Part shown: positions 10,777 through 22,614 of the stretch, piece by piece
How positions within the stretch are numbered: the stretch's first letter is position 1
Layout of the letters: each line of letters opens with the position of its first letter
NCBI GenBank assembly: GCA_001687465.1
Contig: LVLI01000241.1
Span: forward strand, 1-64,000
Source: Halocafeteria seosinensis
Lineage: Eukaryota; Sar; Bigyra; Bicosoecida
Direction: 5' to 3'
DNA length: 64,000 nucleotides
Translations under genes and position numbers: made by a program
The notes under the pieces: generated by a model
Database searches by the model: none
What the model was told of the DNA's origin: nothing
The model's input: only the letters and a program-made list of their open reading frames with translations

Positions 10777-12415
10777 TTTGGCTTTACTCTATAGGGAGCT
10801 GTACGATACCAAGTTATCGTTTCAACAACTGAGAAAGTGTCTCTAGAATCACAATACCGTTGAAAGAGCTTCGTGTACGACTTCCAAGGAACCTTTTCTT
10901 GGGAATTGTAAACTACAACGTCCCTATCTTTGAATGGAAGAAGCTACCCAATGCCAAAGAGTATGCAAATAAGGGAGGAGACATGTAGTTTTGCCCTGTA
11001 TATCTATTTGTGTACTCCAACAGCTGATGCAGGCTGGCATCATGCAGCAGCGTAGTTCGGTGAGGGAAGTGCATGGATGTGGGCATTTGGACTTCGTTGC
11101 CCTCCCGAGGAAGGAGTCTGGAGGAAGCGGACGTGCGTCTATGCTTAAGGGAGAACCTCCCCACCAGTATCAATTTCCAGAAAAGTTCCTCAAAGGCAAA
11201 GGAGCTTCTCAGGCGTGGTGGCTCATGCTCCGGACTGCCACCAGTGCTCCGCCGTAATCAAGTTAAACGTGCGCTAGAAAAGCAAGATGAACCGTTTCTT
11301 GATTGCGCTTACAATGTTTGGGAGTTCGTGGACCCACGTCTGTATGTATATTTGACGAACTCATTTCAGCTATCATAGCTGAGCTATGGCTCAACTAGGT
11401 ATGCGTACAACCGTCAACATATGGTATGGGACGAACCGCAGCTACTGTCAGATCAATCAAGGGTATCGCAGGTGGGGTGCTATTCTTGCAGGGCTCCGTA
11501 TGCTCCCAAAGTCCCTGTCTTGGTGTGCGGAGAATCGGCCAGCGATCTGCTGACCACTGGGAAGCAGCTATGCACAATACACCGTTTGAACGAAGAATTC
11601 CCATCGGATTGAACCGGCACCGTACCGCCCAGATGTGCTCCTCTATTTATTAGGGTTTTCGAACCTTGCGACATGACGACATCATCCAGCGCAGCAACTA
11701 GGAATCATCGACTCATCGGTTGAAGTTTTTGTGCGGAATCTGGGCAGCAAGCTTCGCTGCTTCAGCATACGGTCCTAGAATACATAACCACACCGAATTG
11801 TTAAGGCGCCACTCGTCCGTCCGAGAGGATTTGGAGTAATTACGCTGCAGTCGTGTTAATGTAAGTTCCGGGTTCTCGTTAAAATGTTCGTGTGTGATTA
11901 GGAGAGGTGCTTTGCGAGCGAAAGAATCGTGGTGCACGGTTTATACGCGAGAAAGTCATTCCAACAAGGCAAAAGCCCGCGACGGAGTGACACCGCTGTC
12001 TCTCTCTTTTCTTATATACCGTCCTTGACGAGTTACCGTAATGATTGAATGTGCCGCAAATGGTGCATGGAAAGGAGTCAACCGATGTAGGAATACGACC
12101 AAAAAATATGGGGGGTTTTTCCATTTCTCTAACGCGTAGCGACCTTGAGGGGCAGGAAGGAAATTGCAAAAAAGGTATTTACGGGGAAAACAAGGGAGAG
12201 CCGCGCAGAGTCAGTGGTGTCTCTCCCGAGGGGTCTGTCTCAGGGGGGCGTCCAGGGGAGGACGACCACTGTTCTACCATCGAACTTCGAATGTTCTCCC
12301 ATGCGAACGGATCTCCTTTTCGTAATATTGCCTGGAGAAATGCCAATGTGTTGACATATGTTTGTTCTGATGTGTGCAGAGCGCATTTGGTTCCGTTGTG
12401 ACGTAGATCAATAGA
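10777..12415. other. Long region without a confidently resolved gene
   Basis: About 1.6 kb. Several stretches look coding but could not be joined into a gene. On plus, 10846-10988 reads through NYNVPIFEWKKLPNAKEY without a start codon. 11040-11260 and 11270-11370 contain open frames, one with EPFLDCAYNVWEFVDPRLY. An ATG at about 11386 opens a 55-residue frame. On minus, 11713-11937 reads DEWRLNNSVWLCILGPYAEAAKLAAQIP, preceded by a basic stretch that resembles a mitochondrial leader in another frame. One or two small multi-exon genes on either strand are likely, but no family was recognised. The last few hundred bases should hold the promoter and leader of the EFL gene. Confidence 0.35.
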
Positions 12416-13849
12416 ATGGGACGTTATCATCTTAGTATCGTGCTGGTGGGGCACGTCGACGCCGGAAAGTCGACCACCACCGGCTGTTTGTTGACTGAAT
12501 TGGGAGGTTTCGAAAAGCGAAAACTTGACAAGCTCAAAGAAGAAGCTAAGCGTCTCGGCAAGGACACTTTCTTCTACGCCTTTGTTATGGATACCTCCTC
12601 CCAGGAAAGAGAACGTGGTGTCACTATCAACTGCTCCGTCAAGGAGTTTTTCACTGGCACCGAGGAAGCTGGCTACCACTACACCGTCATTGATGCTCCG
12701 GGACATCGTGACTTCGTGAAAAACATGATTACCGGAAGTGCGCAGGCAGATGTGGGACTCGTTTTGGTACCCGCCAGTGGTTTCGAAGAAGCCATCCAGA
12801 AGGAAGATAAGAAAGCCGGAAAATCGGAGGGACAGACTCGTCAGCACGCCCATCTCTTGAAGTTGTTGGGTGTTGAACAAGTACTCGTCGGGGTAAACAA
12901 GATGGATGCCAACACTGTCAACTACGCCGAAGAACGTTTCCGCGAGATTGAAGGAGAGATGCGCTCCATGTTGAAGGCGGTCGGCTTCAAGAAAGCCGAG
13001 AACATCCCGGTCATACCCTATGCCGGTCTCCATGGTGAGAACTTGGTCAAGGAATCCGACAAGATGCCTTGGTTCAAAGGATGGGAAGCCGAAGTGAAAA
13101 AGAAAGACGCTGACGGAAAGGCCAAGAAAGAGAAGGTTTCCGGAAAGACCATCCTCGATGCTCTCAGCAACTACATTCAACCACCTGAGCGCAACAGGGA
13201 TGCTGAGATGCGCATGCCTGTGTCCTCCGTCTTCACCATCGGCGGTATCGGTGATGTTGTCACCGGTAGACTCGAACAGGGAACTTTGAAGCCCGAGACC
13301 AAGGTCAAGTTCCTCCCCTCCGGAACCAAAGGAAAGGTCTATACCATCGAAATGCATCACAAGAACCAGGAATCCGCAAGCTCCGGCGACAACGTCGGTC
13401 TTAACGTTAAGAACCTTCCCAAAGACAAGAAATTCAAACCCAAAGCTGGTGAAGTCATGGTACCTGAAGATTCCTCCATTGTCAAAGGCGATGGTTGTGT
13501 TGGCAAATTCACGGCGCAGGTGGAGGTTCTCAACCACTCCGGTGAACTGAAAGCCGGTGAAGGTGGAAAAGGTGGTTACACTCCGATCGTGTACGTCCGT
13601 CAGGCCAAGTGCCCATGCCGAATGGACGAAATAAAGTGGGGTCTCCACAAGAAGCATACCGGAGGTAACAAGGTTGAGCACCCGCCACATATCAGCAAGG
13701 GTTACCAAGCCGAAGTGGTGTTTGAACCCAAGCAGGACCTGTTCTTGGAAAAGTTCGAAAATTGCAAAGGCCTTGGCCGTATTGCCGTCATGGATTCTAA
13801 CGCTGTGGTTATGTTAGGCAAGGTTATTGATGTTGAATACAGAAGATAA
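12416..13849 (+). CDS. EFL: Elongation factor-like GTPase (EFL, EF-1alpha-related)
   Basis: Intronless, 477 residues. The GTP-binding motifs are intact: GHVDAGKST (P-loop), DAPGH and NKMD. Hallmarks that match EFL rather than canonical EF-1alpha, as I recall the families, are LGG followed by a K-L-K-EA-RLGK helix, GQTRQHA in place of GQTREHA, EMRSMLK, RMPVSSVFTIGGIGDVVTGR, and TIEMHHK with NVGLNVK. The protein delivers aminoacyl-tRNA to the ribosome as a GTPase in the cytosol and is thought to replace EF-1alpha in lineages that have it. Codon use is visibly more biased than its neighbours (GGT, GTC, AAG, TCC rich), as expected for a highly expressed gene. It lacks introns while almost every neighbour has several. 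A 509-codon open frame on the opposite strand is a by-product of this codon bias. Confidence 0.88.
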   Translation: MGRYHLSIVLVGHVDAGKSTTTGCLLTELGGFEKRKLDKLKEEAKRLGKDTFFYAFVMDTSSQERERGVTINCSVKEFFTGTEEAGYHYTVIDAPGHRDFVKNMITGSAQADVGLVLVPASGFEEAIQKEDKKAGKSEGQTRQHAHLLKLLGVEQVLVGVNKMDANTVNYAEERFREIEGEMRSMLKAVGFKKAENIPVIPYAGLHGENLVKESDKMPWFKGWEAEVKKKDADGKAKKEKVSGKTILDALSNYIQPPERNRDAEMRMPVSSVFTIGGIGDVVTGRLEQGTLKPETKVKFLPSGTKGKVYTIEMHHKNQESASSGDNVGLNVKNLPKDKKFKPKAGEVMVPEDSSIVKGDGCVGKFTAQVEVLNHSGELKAGEGGKGGYTPIVYVRQAKCPCRMDEIKWGLHKKHTGGNKVEHPPHISKGYQAEVVFEPKQDLFLEKFENCKGLGRIAVMDSNAVVMLGKVIDVEYRR

Positions 13850-14052
13850 CTTTCTGAATATAGCATCGATTCTAGCCTTAAAAATATACATAAGCGTACT
13901 TATTTTGTGGTGTTTGTATACAGTTCGTACGTTACAGTTCGATGTTGTTTATCGCGGGCCCAAAATTGCTAGACAAGGAATGATTGAGTCACGTGCTCTT
14001 AAGTGTCTGGGTGGATAACCATACGCGAAAAGGAGTTTTCTCTGTGTCCCAT
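13850..14052. other. Short convergent intergenic region
   Basis: The 203 bp between the EFL stop and the stop of the minus-strand ZIP transporter contains only AT-richer sequence likely to serve as the 3' ends of both transcripts. No reading frame of note. Confidence 0.4.
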
Positions 14053-15330
14053 CTATATCCTGAGGTGATCCATTATTATCGACGCCGTCGTCATAACAAC
14101 ATACGATGCCATAATGATCACTGTGTGATACATACGCCTGGAATGATCTTCCAAGACATCAGGTATCATATCCTTAACTATTACAAAGAGCATTGCTGCT
14201 CCAGCAAATCCGAGAGCGTAGGGCAAGATTGTCTTTACGAGCAACACAGCGGCCGCACCAGCTACCCCAGATATTGGCTGGACAATACCTGTAAGTTGCC
14301 CGAAAAAGAATGAACGTTTTCTGGACCAACCTAAATTTCTGAGTATGACAGCGGCCGCCATGCCTTCCGGAATATCCTGTTATTAGGCAGAGAGAAAGAA
14401 GATAATCTTCAGGCATTTAATATCAGTGTTCCGTGCAACAATACTTACTTGAAGGCCAATAGCTAGAGTTAGGCTGATAGCAGCCCCCAGCGTTTCCCCC
14501 TCTTGGTCCTCTGTTGTCTGTGCGCGCGTAGCAGCAGCAAACGCCACGCCACACGCCAAAGCCTCTGGTATATGCTGAACAGCGAGCGCGAACACCAGAA
14601 GTCGTGCCTTCCTATACGCCTCTTCGGAGTCATCAAATTCTCGCGGTACCTCCAATTGACTTCCCAGTAACTGGTTCCTTTCCACGTCGTTGTCTTCTGC
14701 AGAAAAGGTTCTTGTAGTCCTCTCCGTATGTTGCTCAGTTGCACGTGTATCTAAAGTAGTATTTGTCGCACATGCAGCAACCGCCAGGCCATCCTTGGCA
14801 TTTCCATTCGCCCTGGAGGTAAGCTCCACTCCATCTGCTTGTGACTCATGGTACGTAACTCTGCTCATATCTCCTGTGGACGGGGGCAGCCTAAGTTTAG
14901 GGGAATAGTTATACACTTGACCAACAGACGAACCTGCTTCTGTTCCATTAAAAACTCGTGTATAATAGTCTTGTGGTGGCTCCTCCTCCTCCTCCGCCTG
15001 CTGTGGTTCACCGTCGTCCGCCGGCGATTCCTCACCTCCCGGAGTGTGACCTATTCTGTTTAACGCATTATCCATCAGCCATAATACGACCGTGGCTAGT
15101 AGAAACCCAACCGCTATAGGTATCCAAGCGAGACTTTCTAAGTCTTCTGATTCATGTAGGCAGGACGATAACAATTCCGTGACCGCCGCCAGCATTAACC
15201 CGGTTGCAATCGACATTACAGTTCCATGGTGCTTTGCCGTATCCAAGCAAAACACCACTGCGGAGCCTCCGGCAGTGAGAGCATACGTGAAAATCGTGGC
15301 GATGAGCGCCTGGAGTACTGGAGACAACAT
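14053..15330 (-). CDS. ZIP-family (SLC39) divalent metal transporter
   Basis: Two exons, 15330..14449 and 14376..14053, giving 401 residues. The N-terminal half holds three predicted membrane spans, then a hydrophilic loop of about 140 residues rich in Glu, Pro and Thr. The signature ZIP helix pair follows: HIPEALACGVAFAAA in TM4 and, across the intron, LQDIPEGMAAAV in TM5, carrying the H-x-P-E and D-x-P-E metal-site residues. Three further spans end the protein. The order and the absence of a His-rich loop resemble the ZIP11/GufA branch more than the LIV-1 branch, but this is a judgement by eye. The protein should move Zn2+ or a related ion into the cytosol across the plasma membrane or an organelle membrane. 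The start ATG at 15330 fits the beginning of the first span. Confidence 0.88.
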
Positions 15331-15698
15331 TATTCACCTCATTTACTCCTGAACAACCCAGTAACTTCTCCCCACGGCCAATCTGTTGCTCTCTCCTCAG
15401 CGTCACGTTCCCATTCACGACGCCCTCCGAGCATACGCACACGATCAATACGTTATTTCCACTAGATTCTCATCGTATAGAGCTTCTGGCGTCCATCAAA
15501 CCAGCTCTCAACGCGAGTGTAAGACGGGAATATTCAAGTGTTCGAAAAGATTGTTGCTTCGGGCACGTATGGGGTCTTGTACCAACGCGTATACGCTTTA
15601 ATATACACTGTTTTTGCATTGTTTTCGTCTATATATGAAAGAATTCAAATTGATGCATGGTGTAAGAGTTGAATCGGAAGTGGGGAAGGGCGATAATA

Positions 15699-16728
15699 AT
15701 GAAATTTAATAGAGGGAGCTCATCATTAAGCGCAGCAACACTGCTATGTGTTGCATTGTATCAGCTCCAATGCGCTCAAGCTTTCATGTTTGATGTACCT
15801 GCTTCCGGCAAGAAGGTAAGTGCCTCTTCTTCGAGACATGCATCCACAGTGTGGAAGGAGTAATGCTGTAACTTTTTTTTTGCTTTGCTCAGTGCTTCTC
15901 GGACATGCTGGATAAAGATATTTTAGTTGTTGCCAACTATGAAATACTTGGAGTTCCTCAGGACCAACCATCGCGATTTATGGTTGTTGTAAGTATCATG
16001 AATCTACGGAGAAGAGTTTGAATCGATTCGGAGTGCTTACATTTTCGATTTTTGAACCGTATCGACACAGGCAACTGATCCCGACGGTGTTGTCGAATAC
16101 TCTCGAACAGATCTATCCAAAGCTAAAATGGCATTTACAGCGTCCAAGGAAGGCATGCACACACTCTGTTTCCATAATCACGGTAGGTTTTGTTGCTGGT
16201 GCAAGACCACTTTCCTTTTTCTGGGAGGCGTTACGGTTGCATTGGAGTTGCAGGCCCTGAGCAACGACGTTGCTCCTTGGATTTCAGGACGGGTGCGGAA
16301 GCTAATGACTACGGGGAAATAGCTAGGAAAGAACATTTAAAGCCTCTAGAGGTACGAGGTTTCGGGAAAACGGACTGATGATCCATTTCTTTAACTTTAT
16401 ACCTATTGTCTGCTCTCCAGTTAGAGTTAAGGAAGTTGGAGGATCGAGCAGTAGAAGTTTTCAACGAACAGAAGCATATGAGAGAAAGAGAAAAGGAACA
16501 TCGAGATACGAATGGTAGGTGATTTCTTTTGCTTTCGTTTTGTGTGTATGGATAGAAAATTGCATTGCGCGCGTCTCGACAGAGTCTACAAACACGAGGG
16601 TGATGTTGTTTAGTTTCCTCTCTATTTTAGTAGTACTTACCCTGGGAGCCTGGCAGTTAATCCACTTGAACAACTTCTTCCAAAAGAAGAATATTGTGGG
16701 TAAGAGCAAGATATTTGGAATCTTTTGA
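15699..16728 (+). CDS. p24/emp24 family cargo receptor (GOLD domain)
   Basis: Six exons: 15699-15815, 15893-15988, 16071-16182, 16254-16351, 16421-16514, 16583-16728, giving 220 residues. A signal peptide (LSAATLLCVALYQLQCAQA) is followed by the GOLD domain with the two expected cysteines (CFSDML near residue 40 and LCFHNH near 108). A luminal coiled-coil (LELRKLEDRAVEVFNEQKHM) leads to a single membrane span (LFSFLSILVVLTLGAWQL). The short tail contains FFQKKN, matching the FF and KK coat-binding signals, but here it is followed by about ten more residues (ending GIF), so the KK is not at the usual distance from the C-terminus. A further small intron near 16700 could shorten the tail. p24 proteins cycle between ER and Golgi in COPI/COPII vesicles. 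Confidence 0.92.
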
Positions 16729-17250
16729 TGTTGTATAGCTTCAAGTAATGAGCACAAGGTCGATCCGCCTCGACCGTGGTACCGGTGGCTATGTCCACTC
16801 ACTTTGACTTCCTTTCCGTTGGTACGCGATCAACCAAGTGAACAGAGATCCACTAGTTTATTAAGTATAAGAAGACATATTATTGGTTACATCAATTCGA
16901 GGCTTCTTCCTGCTAATCTCAAGTTGAATTGATTCTCAATTCCAGCTCCCTAGCAGGAAAGATTGTCGTGTCGTGCCATTCTGCGGAGTAGATGACTCTA
17001 AGATGAGGCCGTACTACAGGTCCATTTGATCACAGTTTAGCTCAATATTGGGTATTTATGTTGTGTATATATATGTGTATCTCTTCTGGAAGACAGATGG
17101 GAGAATTAGCGCCTGTGAATTGAATGAACAATGGCCTCATTTTCTTCCAATGATTCACAAAGCATGAGTCCGTGGAAGTGCTGAGAGCGACTTTTATATG
17201 GTAGCCCAAGCCAAAGGTGGTTGTTCAGGAGGAGGCATCTCTGGTTGAAA
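16729..17250. other. Intergenic region between p24 and the IQ-propeller gene
   Basis: About 520 bp with no supported gene. Short frames on either strand lack family similarity. It should contain the 3' end of the p24 transcript and the promoter of the next gene; an AT-rich run (TGTATATATATGTGTAT, about 17060-17076) is a possible core promoter element. Confidence 0.35.
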
Positions 17251-20200
17251 ATGGCCGCTAATGGAGGAGGACTAGAAGAAGAGGAATTACCTTCCATCTT
17301 ATCTGTATCGGCCCCCGCAGTCTCGAAAGAGCAGAGGATAGAGCAATTAAGGAGACTCAGGCTTCGAGTGCACAAGATTCCTTTGGGAAGGAAGAAAGAT
17401 GCCCGCGGACATGCGGCTTCCGGAGGATCGACGGAGTCCAAAAATCTCTTGACGTCAGTGGACTCGGATGGACAAATGCTGTATGCGGGGTGAGTGAACC
17501 TCACAAGAAGCAGAAGGAATTGCACAGAAAAACTAGTTGCATATGTATGATCCTTGCAGATCCAACCATGGGAGCATTCACGTATACAGGCGTGCGCTTC
17601 CCCCTACGGAGAAGCAAAGCGACGCAGCTCCACCTGTCTCGTTCCATCTGATGACCATAGTATCTCCATTTCAAGATCCGAAGCCCATAAGTGTTTTACG
17701 GGTCTCTCCTGATGGTCTCTGGNTAGNAGCTGTACAAGCCGTGACGGGAAAGATAACGTGTCTCCCTACTGAAAAATTGAATAATGAGTCCAAAGCTGTG
17801 GACAAGTTCGAGGTCAGATGTACCGCTGTAAGTATGAAGTGCGGTAAATGTAGACACAATTTGCACTAGTTGACTTGTTGACCACATTCTTTGCAGCATG
17901 AACGGATTAGCCATATAGAGTGGGCTCAAGACAGCAATTTCCTCTTCATAGGATGTACCTCTGGTACTGTCTGCTGCCATCAAGCAAGTCAGCTTCCTCA
18001 AGCAACGAATTCGCTCTTTCGATCGGTGAAATCTAGGATATCAAAAGATGACACGAAAAACTGCGTCATAACGGAGCTAGGTTCCCGGGTTGTGCAATTA
18101 AAAAGCTGTGTCTTTGCGGAGATGACATCCTCCTATTCTCTGATAGTGTCAACGAAGACTACGGTGCATGTACTGCATGGCGAAGTGTCGAGCCAATCCA
18201 AAGGGTTTCAAGTGTCATCATTAGTCAAAGTTGGGACGCGGGAGAAAGAAATCCCCCTTGGTGCCTGTGCCTGGTCTAACAGCATTGTAGCAGCACGTCC
18301 AAAGAGGAAGCTATGGAATGCAGACCCGCAGACAGGAGAAGTACTGTATACTCTGAAATGTGGTGAACCAGTTGTAAGCGATTTCGCAGAGGAATCTGGT
18401 CATGGGGAAAAGATGAAGCCTCCGAAGAACTTTAGTAGCCTCACCTCTGTCCAAATCCCAAATGAGAGTATGTAGACGCTTGTGTCACTTGTTGCGCGTT
18501 GGAATCTTTTTGGATTATTGTAATGGCAATCGCAGTTGAACTGACCATCGCTGCACAACGTGACAGTCTGGGACTCCTAGACATTGACCGGAAGAGAATA
18601 AAGAGTCATGGCGGATTCTTGCACTCGTTGAACTTTAAATCCTCAATAATTGACTTTTGTATTTTCAAGCGTTGTAATGCATTCCAAGAGCTGGGGGCGC
18701 TTCTTTTGGATGATGTGGGAGTGCGTTCTGTAGGTGTCGTGCTCCTCGAACAAGTGATGGAAAATGGAAGGTCTCCAGTTAAAGGCTTACCTGCGGAAAA
18801 TGGTACTCCTATGGAAGCACTTGAGAGTCATACAGCGCCCTCTAAAATGGCTAATGACGCTAAGACAGATGAAGCGGCTAAACGGATTCAACACGCTTGT
18901 CGTGTCTTTCTGACTAGTAAAAGGACCACGGATGAAGCAGCTTCCACGATACAGCGGTTTTGGAGATCTAAAGCCCGGGAACTCGTAATAAAGGAGGAGG
19001 AGATCAGGAAGAGTGCGGCAGTGACAATCACTCGAATATACCGGGGATACCGTGGCCGAACTCTCTTGCACCGCTTGAAGGCCCAAAACAAGAAGGAGGC
19101 ACACTCAGCACTTGTAATACAGTGTGCTTTTCGGAGACATAAAGCTATGAAGGAAGCACTGGTATTACGGCAGAGGCGCGCAAACGTCTGTGCAGTTGCT
19201 TTGCAGGTTTTCTTTCGGGGTATGTTGCAACGACAACGATATATGCGAATGAAGCACCAGGAACAAGAACAGCGCAGAGAACGTTCTGCGGAAAGGATTA
19301 AGAACTTTGTGCGCATGGTTCGCGATAGAAGGAAGTTTTGTAATGCTTGGAGTAACCGATCGCGTGCAAGCACTACTATCCAAGTAGCATGGAAACGACA
19401 TCAGGCTTATTTGGAACTTCAACGATTACAGGAAGAACAAGAGGAACTACGAAGGCGGGAGTTCGAAAGCTGCATACGGATACAATGTGCTGTCCGGCAA
19501 TGTCTTGCGAAGAAACTATTGAAGCGGCTTCTTAATGATAAACGTACAGCACACAACTGGTTTGCCTTGGTTATCCAGTGTTTTTGGAGGAAGATAATGG
19601 CTCGTAAAGAACTACAGAAACGTATGGATGAGTGGAAGAAGGTAACTATTTTGCAACAAGGCACATGCTTAGCAGCAAAACTCAAGATCCGCTGGTGGTG
19701 GCTACAAGTTCGCGGTTTATCAAGTCATCCTGAGGGTATGGCCGACGAGCCCGGTATTGCACTTGAAACACACTCAGCCATACCAATTCAGAAGGTATGG
19801 AAGGGCTACCTTGAACGTAGGGCGTACAAATGGAAGAAAAAAATCGCCAGGGACACGGGGCAGATGAGTCGAATACAGCTGCCGCCTGTTCGCCCGTCGA
19901 ATGCAGTTACCAACTACACACAGTACCTCAGAGATGAGAAACGTGAGCACCTGAAACGACGTTACGTTCGACGGCTGCGGCAAAAGGTGCGTCAAACGTT
20001 TCACATGGATCCACATATGCTTCTTGGGTCGAAAGATCCGGCAAGTGGGCGAACTGGTTCAGTGGACTCAAGATGGGAACAGAACGCTAGTATCCCCGCG
20101 AGCCTCTCCCGCTCACATCACTCCGCTAAGGGCATGGATCGGCTCCGCAAATTGCACACTCAGGGATTCACTTCTCAGCTACCCACCACCTACGTGCAGC

Positions 20201-22554
20201 CGGATCGATTAAATATTCCTGCAACTTCCATTATTGCTCGCAAAGACCGGGAAAACTTACTCACCAAGAGTCGACGGTATAGTAATGTGCTTAACGAGCA
20301 ATATCGGAAACATCAGTTCTTCAAGATGGGTCAACCAAAGATTTTCCAACAGACAGAGGAAAGAGGAGGGAGAGACTCCCAGCAGATCGAAGTCGTTCCT
20401 GCACGATCGAGAAATAGCGATGTGCGCAGTTCCACAACTGGCAATCTGCAACGATACTGGGAGGACCTGTTTCCACTTGAAGAAACTCCCCCTGATTCAC
20501 TCAGTGAACTTGGCTCGGACGATAGCGAAAGAGATGAAGCACATGATAATGTATCCGGTTTATCACGTGAAAGCACTGATGCGAGTGAGGAAGAAGGAGA
20601 GAGCCTACAGACTGCACACCGTAGGAGAATGCAACTGTTTAAGCTGACGTCTCTTCACTCCTGGTTCCGTCTAGATGAACGACAGGACCTCGGCAAGCAT
20701 CAAGTATCTCCCTTTAGGGGTGAGACTCACTCTGTCGAGCGTACATTCCGTGTGCAGTTTGTAAAGCTTCTACTGAATACGGACCTTTCGTACGCACACA
20801 GTGTTGAGGGTCCGGGAAGCGATACTTCTTCATGGGTTAATTCATATCTCAAATGCTTTACCAGAGGCCACATTCCAGTTAGGTCGGTGGAACATGTAGG
20901 TGATCTCTCACTTGAAGAGTTGCTTGCGGGGCTACCAATATATGCCGTGCAAGAACCTCGTATTGCTGCGCGAAGAATAAGAGAGGTCTGCAATATCGAT
21001 TGTACGAAGTTCCTTATCCAAGCTTTGTGGCCTTTGTTGGTTTCGACGGTATGCGATATCTGTAGAGAAGAATGCGGAGTACCCGTCATTCGCTCCATCA
21101 CTGGAGAACGCCAAGTCGATCTTACGTACCCTTCCGTTGTGTATAACAACATTAGCACTAAATATCGTCTCCAGCAATTTGTAGGAAATTATATCAGCGA
21201 TTCACAGTTTTACAGTGTCGACGACAAGACTCCTGACGAGATTCTTATGATGATCTGTTGTATTGCTTCGAGTCAGCATGAGAACGAGGCAAATGAAAGC
21301 CCCTGTGATTTATATTCTCCCCTGAAGCAGACAAGAAGGCAACTTTTAGGAATGGTGAAATTGTTTGGACTATGTGCAGGAATTGAAAATTCTGGTAATT
21401 TGGAGGAGACCGAGGGCAACGCGAATGAATGCCGCGTTGTTGGACGCTGCAGTAGATGTACTATTCCGCGAGTAGCGGGTTTGATAGAGAACGTTGAACC
21501 TCAGACACAAAACGGAGTGGAGATGACAGATGAGCAGTGCTACAACTCTGGCGAAATTATTTCACCGCTGGTGCAAGTACAAAAGTGTAAAAATATTCCT
21601 CGAAGAGACTTGCGGTACCACCCGTCTGCACATAGCTCGTCGAACAGACGGGCGCCGAGGAGTTACAGCATCAAAAATAAAACGGACGTTAGCTCGACTG
21701 CCGCTGCCGAGAGTATTGAGCTAGTATTAGAAAAATTCCTGTGGATTAGCTCTTCAACAGCTGTAAAGATGCCGATATGTTCTAAAACTAGGATTGTTTT
21801 CAGCTCGTCAAACTTTTGCAAGTCGATAGCATCGCTCATTCGAACACTTCAGGGGGCCTTTCAGCGGCTGTCCACCTTTACTCTAAAGGATGTTGGCGGA
21901 TTGGAGAAGCTGTTATGGCAGAGCAGCAAGCGGTTGCTCCACTTTGAAAAGTTCCGTCTGGCTCTGATGTTGCTTGCACCGTTGTCAGCCGGGAAAACCT
22001 TAGATTACGTTCTACCTCTACTCTCAGTGGATGTCAGTGCTTTTGCTTGCCTCGTTCATATTACACACAGCAGGAGGTGTGATCCTATCCTAGCTTCACT
22101 GGTGAAGAAAATGTCCCACTTTACGTTCTTGTTTTCTATTATGGATAGTATATATCCTCGCCGGGACTCTTTGGCGCAAGTCGTACAGCTCCTCTTTCGG
22201 TTCGATCTTGACATTGACAGTGACTCAACGGTCAGAGAGCTAGTTAAACTTGGCAGCTGTATTGCAAATGAGGGTCAAGAGTACAGTGAAGCGCTAGCAT
22301 TGTACGAGAAGGTATTGGGAGTTCTATGCGAGCACTACATTAAAACGCATCATAAATCACCGAAACTATTGTCATCATTATATGATCTCAATGCTGAGTA
22401 TGCTGACACGGTCTTGTGCTACGCCATACAGGCCTCCAATTTTCGAACAAGAATGAGCTCAGAGTTGTTCAATGCAACCTTCGCCAGCAAGCGACAAGAA
22501 CTGACTCACTCCTCATCTATTCCTCAGAGATTTTCTATGGCTGAAGGCTCATGA
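17251..22554 (+). CDS. Beta-propeller protein fused to nine IQ motifs
   Basis: Four exons: 17251-17489, 17560-17827, 17897-18467, 18536-22554, giving about 1,698 residues. Residues 70-430 read as WD-like blades (HERISHIEWAQDSNFLFIGC, then ARPKRKLWNADPQTGEVLYT) and resemble the N-terminal propeller of HPS5/TECPR2 proteins, a tentative match. From about 470 to 785 there are nine IQ motifs (for example RIQHACRVFL, TIQRFWRSKAR, VIQCAFRRHK, VIQCFWRKIMARK, PIQKVWKGYLERR), predicted to bind calmodulin or similar EF-hand light chains. The remaining 900 residues are unrecognised, partly helical, with a Ser/Glu-rich acidic patch near 1010. No stop separates the two halves, so one fusion protein is the simplest reading; two genes with an internal promoter remain possible. 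Two N bases (17723 and 17727) hide two codons in exon 2. Confidence 0.7.
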
Positions 22555-22614
22555 ACTAATGGGGTAATGTAAAGAAGGGGTACACGGGTGTAACCAGGGT
22601 TGTGATATCGTGTA

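Noticed and set aside
11386-11480. tRNA-like A-box (TGGCTCAACTAGG)
   Set aside because: No matching B-box or cloverleaf could be built downstream.
12179-13708. 509-codon open frame on the minus strand opposite EFL
   Set aside because: It is exactly antisense to a highly conserved, codon-biased gene, starts at a non-consensus position, has no recognisable domain and continues into the EFL leader; a codon-bias shadow.
18499-18535. Start of a separate IQ-motif gene at 18499
   Set aside because: This segment ends in a typical acceptor (ATCGCAG) that joins the upstream propeller exon in frame; it is better read as intron.
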